Source: an uncultured Schwartzia sp.
GTDB lineage: Bacteria > Bacillota > Negativicutes > Selenomonadales > Selenomonadaceae
DNA length: 8,748 nt
Assembly: GCA_905373705.1 (NCBI GenBank)
Contig: CAJPUA010000026.1
Location: 1 to 8,748 of the forward strand
Reading direction: 5' to 3'
Positions 1-6,419 of this stretch are shown here, piece by piece. Below the pieces are notes generated by a model. That model worked only from the letters and a program-made list of their open reading frames with translations, made no database searches and was not told the origin of the DNA. Made by a program: the position numbers and the translations under genes. Within the stretch, counting starts at the first letter, position 1, and each line of letters starts with the position of its first letter.

Positions 1-5
1 TTCTC

Positions 6-25
6 TATGTTACCCTATGCCACCC
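6..25. repeat. Tandem 10-bp imperfect direct repeat
   Basis: Two adjacent decamers, TATGTTACCC and TATGCCACCC, match at 8 of 10 positions. They lie about 80 bp upstream of the -10 box of the two-component operon. OmpR-family regulators commonly bind tandem direct repeats of about one helical turn, so this could be an autoregulatory site. That is inference from spacing only, and the repeat may be chance or belong to an upstream gene outside the window. Confidence 0.3.
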
Positions 26-76
26 TTTTCGTCAAGTCTTTTTTTAGAAAATTTTACTCTTTGGCGCGGATTTTTT

Positions 77-94
77 GGTTCCCGCGGGAGAACC
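77..94. repeat. Inverted repeat in the -35 region of the first promoter
   Basis: GGTTC at 77-81 pairs with GAACC at 90-94, and CC at 82-83 can pair with GG at 87-88 across one bulged base. The element ends 10 bp before the TATAAT box, where RNA polymerase or a regulator would contact DNA. It has no T-run behind it, so it is not a typical terminator. A role as an operator is possible but unproven. Confidence 0.35.
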
Positions 95-101
95 TTCGCT
101 A

Positions 102-110
102 TGTTATAAT
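102..110 (+). promoter_or_regulatory. Extended -10 promoter of the two-component operon
   Basis: TGTTATAAT is a perfect extended -10 element (TGn plus TATAAT), and a second TATAAT overlaps it at 110-115. No good -35 hexamer sits 17 bp upstream, which fits an extended -10 promoter. Transcription would start near 117, giving a leader of about 97 nt before the response regulator. The -35 region is occupied by the inverted repeat at 77-94. Confidence 0.65.
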
Positions 111-213
111 ATAATGGAAAGCATTTATTTTTATACCAATATCCTTCTGCCATATTTCTGTCACATGTCCGCGTTAGTTTGGGGAGAATTCATTCAGCAA
201 AGGGAGGCGCGCT

Positions 214-900
214 ATGCGGCAAATGCTTATCGCCGATGATAATCAGGCGATCATTGATATTTTGACGGCTTTCGCGGCGAAGGACGGCTGGCAGGTGACA
301 GCGGTAAACGACGGAGATGCGGCGCTGGCGGCAGGACGAACGGGGCGTTTTGATGTTATCCTGCTGGATGTGATGCTGCCAAAACGCGACGGGTTTTCCG
401 TCTGCCGCGCCTTGCGAACGGCGCTGGATGTTCCTATCCTGATGATTACCGCCAGAGGCGAGGATTACGACCGTATCATGGGGCTCGATACCGGCGCCGA
501 TGATTATATCGTCAAGCCATTTTCCGCCGCCGAGGTCATGGCGCGGGTGCGGGCGGTGCTGCGCCGCCTGGAACGTTCCGCAGCTCCCGCCGCGCGAACG
601 CTGACCCGCGGCAGTCTGACCCTGCTTTTGGATGAGGAACGAGTGCTGATCGCCGGGCAGGCAATTATACTGACAAAAAAAGAGTTTGATATTCTTTGTC
701 TCTTAGCGGAAAATAAATCCCGGGTCTTTTCCCGGGATCATTTACTGGAAAGCTTGTGGGGCTATGATTACGAAGGCGATACCCGCACCGTCGATACCCA
801 CATCAAGCGCTTGCGCGCCAAATTGGCGAAGGCTTTGCACCCCGACTGGGAGATCCGCACGGTTTGGGGCGTCGGCTACGCATTCGAGGTGATCCCATGA
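214..900 (+). CDS. OmpR/PhoB-family two-component response regulator
   Basis: This 228-residue cytoplasmic protein should receive a phosphoryl group from the kinase encoded next to it and control transcription. The N-terminal receiver (about 1-118) shows the acidic pair D8-D9, phospho-acceptor D52 in LLDVMLP, switch residue T79 in MITA, and K101 in the VKPF motif. The C-terminal winged-helix DNA-binding domain (about 128-226) has the expected LTKKEFDIL, SRDHLLESLWG, RTVDTHIKRLRAKL and WGVGYAF segments. Length is typical of the family. The ATG is preceded by AGGGAGG at 201-207, spacing 6. The stop overlaps the kinase start (ATGA), so the two are translationally coupled. The regulated genes cannot be read from the sequence. 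An 8-bp inverted repeat lies inside the gene at 717-738. Confidence 0.95.
   Translation: MRQMLIADDNQAIIDILTAFAAKDGWQVTAVNDGDAALAAGRTGRFDVILLDVMLPKRDGFSVCRALRTALDVPILMITARGEDYDRIMGLDTGADDYIVKPFSAAEVMARVRAVLRRLERSAAPAARTLTRGSLTLLLDEERVLIAGQAIILTKKEFDILCLLAENKSRVFSRDHLLESLWGYDYEGDTRTVDTHIKRLRAKLAKALHPDWEIRTVWGVGYAFEVIP
717..738. repeat. Perfect 8-bp inverted repeat inside the response regulator gene
   Basis: ATCCCGGG at 717-724 and CCCGGGAT at 731-738 are exact reverse complements separated by a 6-nt loop, TCTTTT. The hairpin would be very stable in RNA. It lies between the codons for the helix-turn-helix segments. No T-run follows the right arm, so it is not a standard terminator. The core octamer TCCCGGGA recurs upstream of the carboxypeptidase gene at 7721-7728. 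Confidence 0.6.
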
Positions 901-2483
901 ACAGCGTTTTACAGCGCCGTTTTATCGCTTACTGCGCCGCTGCGCTGGTGACATTTGCGCTCGTTTTCGGGGGGATTTTTGAGTGGCGGCTGCGCGTCTA
1001 CACACGAGAAGCCGCCGCGGCTGATCTTATCCGTCATGCCGAGGCGGTCGCAGCCTTGCTTTCTTCCGATGATAATGATGTGCCTTCTGAAGCAGCCCCG
1101 CAAAAGAACATCCGGGGACGCGGCGCAGGCTGTCGCCCTATGATGCAAGGACGCGGCGCCGCCCCCCACCATTTTGAACAAAGCGGCATGAACCGAGGAC
1201 ATGCTTACTGCCGTCAAGTCGTGGATGGCACCGCGGCGAACGGTCTCTACCTGCGCCAACTTGAACCGTTAGCGGGGGGAGCTGTCTGGCTCGTCGACCG
1301 TGAAAGCCGCACGATTACCCTCTACGGGGACGCCGCCGGCACGTCTTTCGACGAGCTTCCGGATGCCGCCGAAGCGCTTCTCGATACGGTATTTGCGGGA
1401 GGAACCGCCGCCAGTCAGGCCTTCGATCCCCTCCTTGACGCCCCATCCGTCACCGCCGGCGCGCCTATTCGAAACGCGACGGGAGACATCACCGGCGCGG
1501 TGCTTCTTCACCGCACCCTCAGCACGGCCCAGGAGAGCGAACGCCACGGCCGGCAGCTGCTTTTAGCCGCCGCCGTCACCGCCTTTCTGCTGGCGCTGGG
1601 GCTATCTTTTCTCTTAGGCCGACGCTTTCTCCGCCCCCTTGCCCGCATGGAGAAAACCGCCGCCGCGCTCGCCGAAGGCGATTACAGCGCCCGCACAGGC
1701 GTCGTGCAAAGCGACGAGGTCGGCTCCTTAGCCGAGAGTCTCGACGCCCTCGCCTTGCGCCTTGCCCACGCTGGCGAGGAAAGCGCCCGCCTCACACAAA
1801 TGCGGCAGGATTTTCTCGCCAGCGTTTCCCACGAGCTGCGCACGCCGCTCACCGTCCTGCGCGGCTCCCTCGACCTCCTCGCCGCCGGACTATGCCGGAG
1901 CGAAGAAGAACGTCAACGCTATCTTGCCCAGATGGCGGAAAATGTCCGTCAGCTGGAACGGCTCGTCGGCGATCTCTTTGAATTGACCCGGCTGCAAAAC
2001 ATGGATTTTCGCATAGAAAAATCCCCCGCCAGCGTTACCGACGCTCTGACCGACGCCATCCGGTCCGCCCGGCGTCTCGCCGCGCCGCGCGGCGTTGCCA
2101 TCTCCTGTCCGGCGCTGCCGCCCATTATCCTAGACGCAGACTATGGCCGTCTGCGGCAAATGTTTTTGATTGTCCTCGACAACGCCATTAAGTTCTCCTC
2201 TGACGGCGCGGCGGTCGAAGTCAGCGCCGCCATGGATAAAACAGGCTGGCGCGTCACGGTGCGCGACTACGGCTGCGGGATCGCGCCGGAAGAACTGCCG
2301 CATATTTTCGAGCGGTTCCACCGGCAGACGGGGAGCGCAAATTCCGGCGGCACCGGCCTTGGTCTGGCCGTTGCCCAAGCGATCGCCGCGCGCCACGATA
2401 TTACCATCACCGCCGCGAATCCGGCAGACGGCGGCGCATGCTTTACCTTCCACGGAACGACGCCTCCCAAGGCGCCCGACTAA
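897..2483 (+). CDS. Membrane sensor histidine kinase with HAMP domain
   Basis: This 528-residue inner-membrane kinase is the partner of the preceding regulator. Order of parts: membrane segment about 10-30; extracytoplasmic sensor about 31-220; second membrane segment about 221-240; HAMP about 242-295; dimerisation/phospho-acceptor domain with H312 in SVSHELRTPLT; ATP-binding domain with the N box at N429 (DNAIKFS), the G1 box DYGCGIAPEE and the G2 box GGTGLGLAVAQ. The later sensor part (about 120-210) resembles a small Cache/PAS-like fold by its VWLVDRESRTITLYG and GDITGAVLLH strands. Before it lies a segment (about 70-105) with C79, M82, M83, H91, H92, M98, H102 and C105, which could bind metal or form a disulfide (inference). 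Start: the ATG at 897 overlaps the regulator stop and follows GAGGTGA at 886-892. The in-frame ATG at 864 lies inside the regulator and would add 11 basic residues, so it was not used. The ligand is unknown. Confidence 0.93.
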   Translation: MNSVLQRRFIAYCAAALVTFALVFGGIFEWRLRVYTREAAAADLIRHAEAVAALLSSDDNDVPSEAAPQKNIRGRGAGCRPMMQGRGAAPHHFEQSGMNRGHAYCRQVVDGTAANGLYLRQLEPLAGGAVWLVDRESRTITLYGDAAGTSFDELPDAAEALLDTVFAGGTAASQAFDPLLDAPSVTAGAPIRNATGDITGAVLLHRTLSTAQESERHGRQLLLAAAVTAFLLALGLSFLLGRRFLRPLARMEKTAAALAEGDYSARTGVVQSDEVGSLAESLDALALRLAHAGEESARLTQMRQDFLASVSHELRTPLTVLRGSLDLLAAGLCRSEEERQRYLAQMAENVRQLERLVGDLFELTRLQNMDFRIEKSPASVTDALTDAIRSARRLAAPRGVAISCPALPPIILDADYGRLRQMFLIVLDNAIKFSSDGAAVEVSAAMDKTGWRVTVRDYGCGIAPEELPHIFERFHRQTGSANSGGTGLGLAVAQAIAARHDITITAANPADGGACFTFHGTTPPKAPD

Positions 2484-2569
2484 GCCGGCTTTTCTCCGCA
2501 CCTAAAGAAATTTATCCCCCCGGATAGCATTTCCATATACGTGCCCCCGTTTTTTCCCGCCGGCAGATA

Positions 2570-2578
2570 TGCTATAAT
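2570..2578 (+). promoter_or_regulatory. Extended -10 promoter of metNIQ
   Basis: TGCTATAAT is a perfect extended -10 element lying 83 bp before the metN start. The expected -35 position (2550-2555) is only a T-run, so recognition probably relies on the extended -10. Transcription would begin near 2585. This also argues that translation does not start at the in-frame ATG at 2541, which lies upstream of the promoter. Confidence 0.65.
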
Positions 2579-2592
2579 ATGGACACTTACCT

Positions 2593-2633
2593 ATTTCGCC
2601 CGCCAGGCGGAGCGAAATCCTCCCACGATGGGG
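2593..2633 (+). promoter_or_regulatory. Two-hairpin leader of metNIQ
   Basis: The 5' leader starts with a strong hairpin: ATTTCGC (2593-2599) pairs with GCGAAAT (2612-2618). The pairing continues inward as CCGC (2600-2603) with GCGG (2607-2610) around one bulged A. A smaller hairpin follows: CCCA (2622-2625) with TGGG (2629-2632). The metN ribosome site (2647-2653) lies just after. The leader is about 76 nt, too short for a canonical SAM-I (S-box) or T-box element, and I do not recognise a known riboswitch. It may be a protein-binding site, a stability element or an unknown regulator (inference). Confidence 0.4.
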
Positions 2634-2660
2634 AATCAAAAGGAAGCAGGGAGCAATTTT

Positions 2661-3698
2661 ATGATCGAACTTTCCCATATCGAAAAGACGTATAACGGCC
2701 CCGACGGCCCCGTTCCGGCGCTCAAGGGGATCGACCTTACGGTCGAGAACGGCGAAATATACGGCATTATCGGCCTGTCTGGAGCGGGTAAATCAACGCT
2801 CATTCGCTGCATCAATCTTTTAGAGCGGCCCACGAGAGGGCAGGTCGTCGTCGACGGTAAGGATCTTACCGCGATGAACGCCCGCGAGCTGCGCGCGGCG
2901 CGGCAGAACATCGGCATGATTTTCCAGCATTTCAATCTCTTGACCTCGGCGACGGTGTACGACAACATCGCGTTTCCGCTCCGCCTCGCTGACACGCCGG
3001 AGGAAAAAATCCGCGCTAAAGTCGAGCCGCTGCTCACCCTGGTGGGACTTTCTGACAAAGCCCACCAATATCCCTCGCAGCTTTCCGGCGGGCAAAAACA
3101 GCGCGTCGGCATCGCCCGGGCGCTGGCAAACGATCCGAAGGTGCTGCTGTCCGACGAAGCCACTTCGGCGCTCGACCCGCAGACGACGAAAGCGATCCTC
3201 GAGCTCATGCGCGACATCAATCAGAAGCTCGGGATCACCATCGTCATCATCACCCATGAAATGCAGGTCATCAAGGACATCTGCGACAAGGTGGCGGTCA
3301 TTGAGGACGGCGTTATCACCGAGCGCGGCCCCGTCCTCGACGTTTTCACGAACCCGCAGCGGCCTTTAACGAAGGAGTTTATCAGCGCCGTCATGTCGAG
3401 CGAGCTGCCCGCCGCGCTCCAAGGAAAGCCGATAGCGAAAGATCCGGTATCGGGCGCGCCGCTTCTGGTTTGGCTGACCTTCATCGGCGACTCCGCCGAC
3501 GAACCGGTCATCGCCGCTCTCATTCGCCGCTTCCCTATCGACGTCAGTATTCTGTACGGCAATATCGATCATATCAAAGATACGCCGTACGGACGCCTGC
3601 TCATCGGTCTTTCCGGCGCGCAGGATTCCATTGACGAAGCGCTGACTTATCTTTCCCAGCGGGATCTGAGAATCGAGGTGATTGGCTATGTCGGCTGA
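2661..3698 (+). CDS. metN: Methionine ABC transporter, ATP-binding protein MetN
   Basis: MetN hydrolyses ATP on the cytoplasmic face to drive methionine import through MetI, with MetQ delivering the substrate. The 345-residue protein shows a complete nucleotide-binding domain: Walker A GLSGAGKST at 38-46, Q-loop Q89, signature LSGGQ at 141-145, Walker B VLLSDE with catalytic E166, and H-loop H199. The C-terminal part (about 265-345) is the ACT-like NIL domain which, in studied MetN proteins, binds methionine and inhibits transport when the cell is replete. Total length is typical of MetN, and the NIL domain separates it from other polar amino acid ATPases. The ATG follows CAGGGAG at 2647-2653. 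The upstream in-frame ATGs at 2541 and 2628 lack a ribosome site, and the first precedes the promoter. The 3' end overlaps metI by 11 bp, so the two are translationally coupled. Confidence 0.95.
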   Translation: MIELSHIEKTYNGPDGPVPALKGIDLTVENGEIYGIIGLSGAGKSTLIRCINLLERPTRGQVVVDGKDLTAMNARELRAARQNIGMIFQHFNLLTSATVYDNIAFPLRLADTPEEKIRAKVEPLLTLVGLSDKAHQYPSQLSGGQKQRVGIARALANDPKVLLSDEATSALDPQTTKAILELMRDINQKLGITIVIITHEMQVIKDICDKVAVIEDGVITERGPVLDVFTNPQRPLTKEFISAVMSSELPAALQGKPIAKDPVSGAPLLVWLTFIGDSADEPVIAALIRRFPIDVSILYGNIDHIKDTPYGRLLIGLSGAQDSIDEALTYLSQRDLRIEVIGYVG

Positions 3699-4341
3699 CC
3701 TCATTGCGCTTCTTTTGAAAGCGTCGGGTGAAACGATCCGCATGGTCGCCGTTTCCATGCTGGCGGCTACGCTGCTGGGCATACCGCTCGGCGTCCTGCT
3801 TCTCGTCACTGGGAAGCGTCAGATCCTCGAATGTACGCCCCTCAACCGCGTGCTTGCCGCCGTCATCAACGCCGTGCGGTCGGTGCCTTTCATCATCCTG
3901 ATGGTGGCGATCATTCCCTTCACCCGGCTCATCGCCGGAACCTCCATCGGCACAACGGCGGCCATGGTGCCGCTGACGATCGCCGCGATCCCCTTCATCG
4001 GGCGGCAGGTTGAGACATCGCTCCGGGAAGTCCCCTACGGCATCATCGAGGCGGCTCTCGCTATGGGGGCCTCGCCGTTTCAAATCATCCGGCGCGTCTA
4101 CCTGCCGGAAGCCATGCCGGGCATTGTCGCTCAGCTCACCACCGTCGTCATCGCCCTTGTCGGGGCGTCGGCGATGGCGGGAGCCATCGGCGGCGGCGGG
4201 CTGGGTGATCTCGCCATACGCTTCGGCTATCAGCGGTTTCGTCCCGAAGTCATGCTGGCGACCATCGTCGTCCTCGTCGTTCTCGTTCAGTTTATTCAGT
4301 TCGCCGGGAATCAATTATCCCGGCGGCTAAATAAAAAATAA
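3688..4341 (+). CDS. metI: Methionine ABC transporter, permease MetI
   Basis: MetI is the membrane channel of the methionine importer. The 217-residue protein has about five hydrophobic segments (near 16-40, 55-79, 88-105, 145-170, 188-209). It carries the cytoplasmic coupling loop that docks on MetN, visible as EAALAMGASPFQII from E121, the family EAA motif. Length matches MetI, which is shorter than most permeases. The ATG at 3688 follows GAGGTGA at 3675-3681 with 6-nt spacing. A TTG at 3682 is too close to that site. The gene overlaps the metN end, and 32 bp separate it from metQ. Its C-terminus is basic (RRLNKK), consistent with a cytoplasmic end. Confidence 0.95.
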   Translation: MSADLIALLLKASGETIRMVAVSMLAATLLGIPLGVLLLVTGKRQILECTPLNRVLAAVINAVRSVPFIILMVAIIPFTRLIAGTSIGTTAAMVPLTIAAIPFIGRQVETSLREVPYGIIEAALAMGASPFQIIRRVYLPEAMPGIVAQLTTVVIALVGASAMAGAIGGGGLGDLAIRFGYQRFRPEVMLATIVVLVVLVQFIQFAGNQLSRRLNKK

Positions 4342-4373
4342 ATCATTACCAAAAACGAAAGGAAGGTATATTT

Positions 4374-5213
4374 ATGAAAAAGTTATTTTCCCTCCTGACT
4401 GCGCTGGTCTTGACACTGGCGCTCGCCGGCTGCGGCGACAATGCTAAGCCAGCCGCAAACTCCGGCTCCAACGCTCCGGCGGCGGGCGCAAAAACGACGC
4501 TAAAAGTCGGCGCTACGCCGGTTCCGCACGCGGAAATTCTTGAGATCGTAAAGCCGCTTCTCGCCCAGCAGAACATCGACCTGCAAATCGTCGAATTCAG
4601 CGACTACGTGCAGCCGAATCTCGCGCTCAACGACAAGGAGCTGGACGCCAACTTCTTCCAGCATGAACCGTACCTCGACAACTTCGTCAGCGAGCATAAG
4701 GAAGTCAAGCTCAAAAATGCCGGCGGTATCCATATCGAGCCGATGGGCATTTATGCCAAAAAGATCAAGCAGCTTGACGCTCTCCCCGACGGCGCTTCCA
4801 TCGCTATTCCCAACGACCCGACGAACGGCGGACGCTCGCTCCTGCTCCTCGAAAAAGCCGGTCTTTTGAAGCTTAAAGACGGCGTCGGCGTCAAGGCGAC
4901 GGTACAGGACATCGCCTCGAATCCGAAAAACCTCAAGTTCCAGGAGGTCGAAGCCGCGCAGGTGCCGCGTACCCTTGACGACGTAGACGCCGCCGTTATC
5001 AACACGAATTTCGCCATGCAGGTGAATCTCGTGCCGACAAAGGACGCGCTGTTTATGGAGGATAAAACCTCTCCCTACGTCAACATTGTCGCCGTCCGCG
5101 AAGGCGACGAAAAGCGCCCCGAGATCGAGGCGCTGCTCAAGGCCCTGAAATCGAAAGAAGTCAAAGATTTCATCGAATCGAAATACAAAGGCGCCATCGT
5201 CCCGGCATTTTAA
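4374..5213 (+). CDS. metQ: Methionine-binding lipoprotein MetQ (NLPA family)
   Basis: MetQ captures methionine outside the cytoplasmic membrane and hands it to MetI. The 279-residue precursor begins with a lipoprotein signal (MKKLF, then a hydrophobic stretch) and lipobox LAGC, so C20 would be lipidated and retained at the membrane. A short Ala/Asn/Ser-rich linker (about 21-40) follows. From about 43 to the end it is a standard NLPA-family binding protein, with TPVPHAEILE, FFQHEPYL, GGIHIEPMG, IPNDPTNGGR and the NTNFA segment near residue 211. The start follows AAAGGAAGG at 4358-4366 with 7-nt spacing. It is the last gene of the operon and is followed by a strong terminator. Specificity for methionine rather than a related compound rests on family and on linkage to MetN with its NIL domain. 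Some relatives also take D-methionine. Confidence 0.95.
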   Translation: MKKLFSLLTALVLTLALAGCGDNAKPAANSGSNAPAAGAKTTLKVGATPVPHAEILEIVKPLLAQQNIDLQIVEFSDYVQPNLALNDKELDANFFQHEPYLDNFVSEHKEVKLKNAGGIHIEPMGIYAKKIKQLDALPDGASIAIPNDPTNGGRSLLLLEKAGLLKLKDGVGVKATVQDIASNPKNLKFQEVEAAQVPRTLDDVDAAVINTNFAMQVNLVPTKDALFMEDKTSPYVNIVAVREGDEKRPEIEALLKALKSKEVKDFIESKYKGAIVPAF

Positions 5214-5264
5214 GCCGCGAACCAAAAACGCAGCCGAAGAACTTCGTATGACGCCGGAAAGTCA

Positions 5265-5302
5265 AAAAAAGCGCAGTAGCTATATCGCCGCTGCGCTTTT
5301 TT
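5265..5302. terminator. Bidirectional intrinsic terminator between metQ and ilvE
   Basis: GCGCAG (5271-5276) pairs with CTGCGC (5291-5296), flanked by an A-run at 5265-5270 and a T-run at 5297-5302, around a 14-nt loop. The A/T flanks make it function in both directions. It sits between metQ on the plus strand and the convergent ilvE on the minus strand, as expected for a shared terminator. Confidence 0.88.
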
Positions 5303-5361
5303 CTACGCAATTTTCCTGCCGATCTTCCTGTATAATTTGCCGTTTACTCCCCGACTCGTTT

Positions 5362-6387
5362 TCAGTCGATGCGAACGACCCAGCCCGCCGGCGGCTCGAT
5401 ACGGCCCATCTGAATGCCGGTCAAGGTGTCGTAGAGCTTTTGCATGACGGGGCCCATCTTTTCCATGCCACTCGCGAAGAGGATTTCCTTGCCGTGATCA
5501 TTAATTTTCCCCACGGGGGAGATCACCGCCGCCGTGCCGCAGAGGCCGCATTCTGTAAAGCTCGGCACCTCCGAGAGCAACACCTCGCGCTCTTCTACCC
5601 TAAGGCCCAGATATTTTTCCGCCACGTAGACGAGAGAACGGCGGGTGATGGAAGGAAGAATGCTGTCGGACTTCGGCACGACCAAACGGCCCTCGGCATC
5701 GACGAAGAGGATGTTCGCGCCGCCGGTCTCCTCCACCTTCGTGCGGGTCGCCGGATCGAGGTAAATGTTTTCGGCGAAGCCTTCCTTGTGAGCGGTGACG
5801 ATGGCGTGGAGACTCATGGCGTAGTTCAGCCCGGCTTTGATGTGTCCGGTGCCCCGGGGCGCAGCCCGGTCAAAATCGCTGACCTTGACGGCGATAGGCT
5901 TCGCGCCTCCCTTAAAGTACGGCCCCACCGGCGTCACGAAGATGCGGAACTGATATTCCTCCGCCGGCGCCACACCGATCACGGGACTTGAGGCGAACAT
6001 GTAGGGCCGGATGTAGAGGGTCGCCCCCGATCCGTAGGGCGGCACCCAATCGGCGTTGGCTGCTACCACCGCTTTCACCGCCGCTACGAAACGATCCTCG
6101 GGGAAAGGCGGCATCTCGAGGCGCAGCGCCGAATCCCGCATGCGCGCTGCGTTGAGATCGGGACGAAAGCAGACGATGTGACCGTCCTCTGTCGTATAGG
6201 CTTTCAAGCCCTCAAATACCGTCTGCGCATATTGCAAGACCCCCGCGTCCTCGCTGAGGACGATTTTATCGTCCGCCGTCAGGCCGCCCGCGTCCCATGC
6301 TCCATTCTTATAATCGGAGACGTACCGTTTATCCGTCGCCTGATAAGCAAAGCCAAGATTTGACCAGTCAATCGCTTTCTTGCCCAT
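5362..6387 (-). CDS. ilvE: Branched-chain amino acid aminotransferase
   Basis: IlvE is a cytoplasmic PLP enzyme that transfers amino groups between glutamate and the keto acids of valine, leucine and isoleucine. The 341-residue protein is a fold-type IV aminotransferase of the long (BCAT group II, eukaryote/Firmicute-like) form. Visible landmarks are LQYAQTVFEGLKAY (51-64), RPDLNAARM (75-83), the GTGHIKAGLNYAMS segment in which K184 is the likely PLP lysine, VEETGGANILFV (218-229), and GTAAVISPVG (284-293). Two cysteines, C280 and C283, form a CXXC directly before this last segment. The ATG follows AGGAGGG (complement of 6394-6400) with 6-nt spacing. It lies 32 bp after the carboxypeptidase gene with no promoter visible, so it is probably co-transcribed with it. 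Its 3' end faces the shared terminator. Confidence 0.95.
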   Translation of the reverse strand: MGKKAIDWSNLGFAYQATDKRYVSDYKNGAWDAGGLTADDKIVLSEDAGVLQYAQTVFEGLKAYTTEDGHIVCFRPDLNAARMRDSALRLEMPPFPEDRFVAAVKAVVAANADWVPPYGSGATLYIRPYMFASSPVIGVAPAEEYQFRIFVTPVGPYFKGGAKPIAVKVSDFDRAAPRGTGHIKAGLNYAMSLHAIVTAHKEGFAENIYLDPATRTKVEETGGANILFVDAEGRLVVPKSDSILPSITRRSLVYVAEKYLGLRVEEREVLLSEVPSFTECGLCGTAAVISPVGKINDHGKEILFASGMEKMGPVMQKLYDTLTGIQMGRIEPPAGWVVRID

Positions 6388-6419
6388 AAAAATCCCTCCT
6401 GAAGTTTACTAAAAGACGA

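Noticed and set aside
864..896. Earlier ATG for the histidine kinase
   Set aside because: It lies inside the regulator gene without a Shine-Dalgarno site. The ATG at 897 overlaps the regulator stop and has GAGGTGA upstream.
2484..2496. Possible terminator after the histidine kinase (AAGCCGGCTTTTC)
   Set aside because: The AAGCCGGCTT palindrome has no loop and cannot form a normal hairpin. I see no other terminator there, so read-through into metNIQ is possible.
2541..2660. Upstream extension of MetN by 40 residues
   Set aside because: The ATG at 2541 precedes the promoter, and the one at 2628 has no ribosome site. MetN homology begins at MIELSHIEK.
3601..4314. Long minus-strand frame opposite metN/metI (237 codons)
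   Set aside because: It is antisense to the clear metN and metI genes. Its translation is rich in Asp, Arg and His, as expected from the opposite strand of GC-rich coding DNA, and shows no recognisable domain.
4500..5225. Minus-strand frame opposite metQ (241 codons)
   Set aside because: Antisense shadow of metQ, with no family motif.
5248..5991. Plus-strand frame opposite ilvE (247 codons)
   Set aside because: It begins within the terminator region and runs antisense to the well-supported ilvE. It has no ribosome site or motif.
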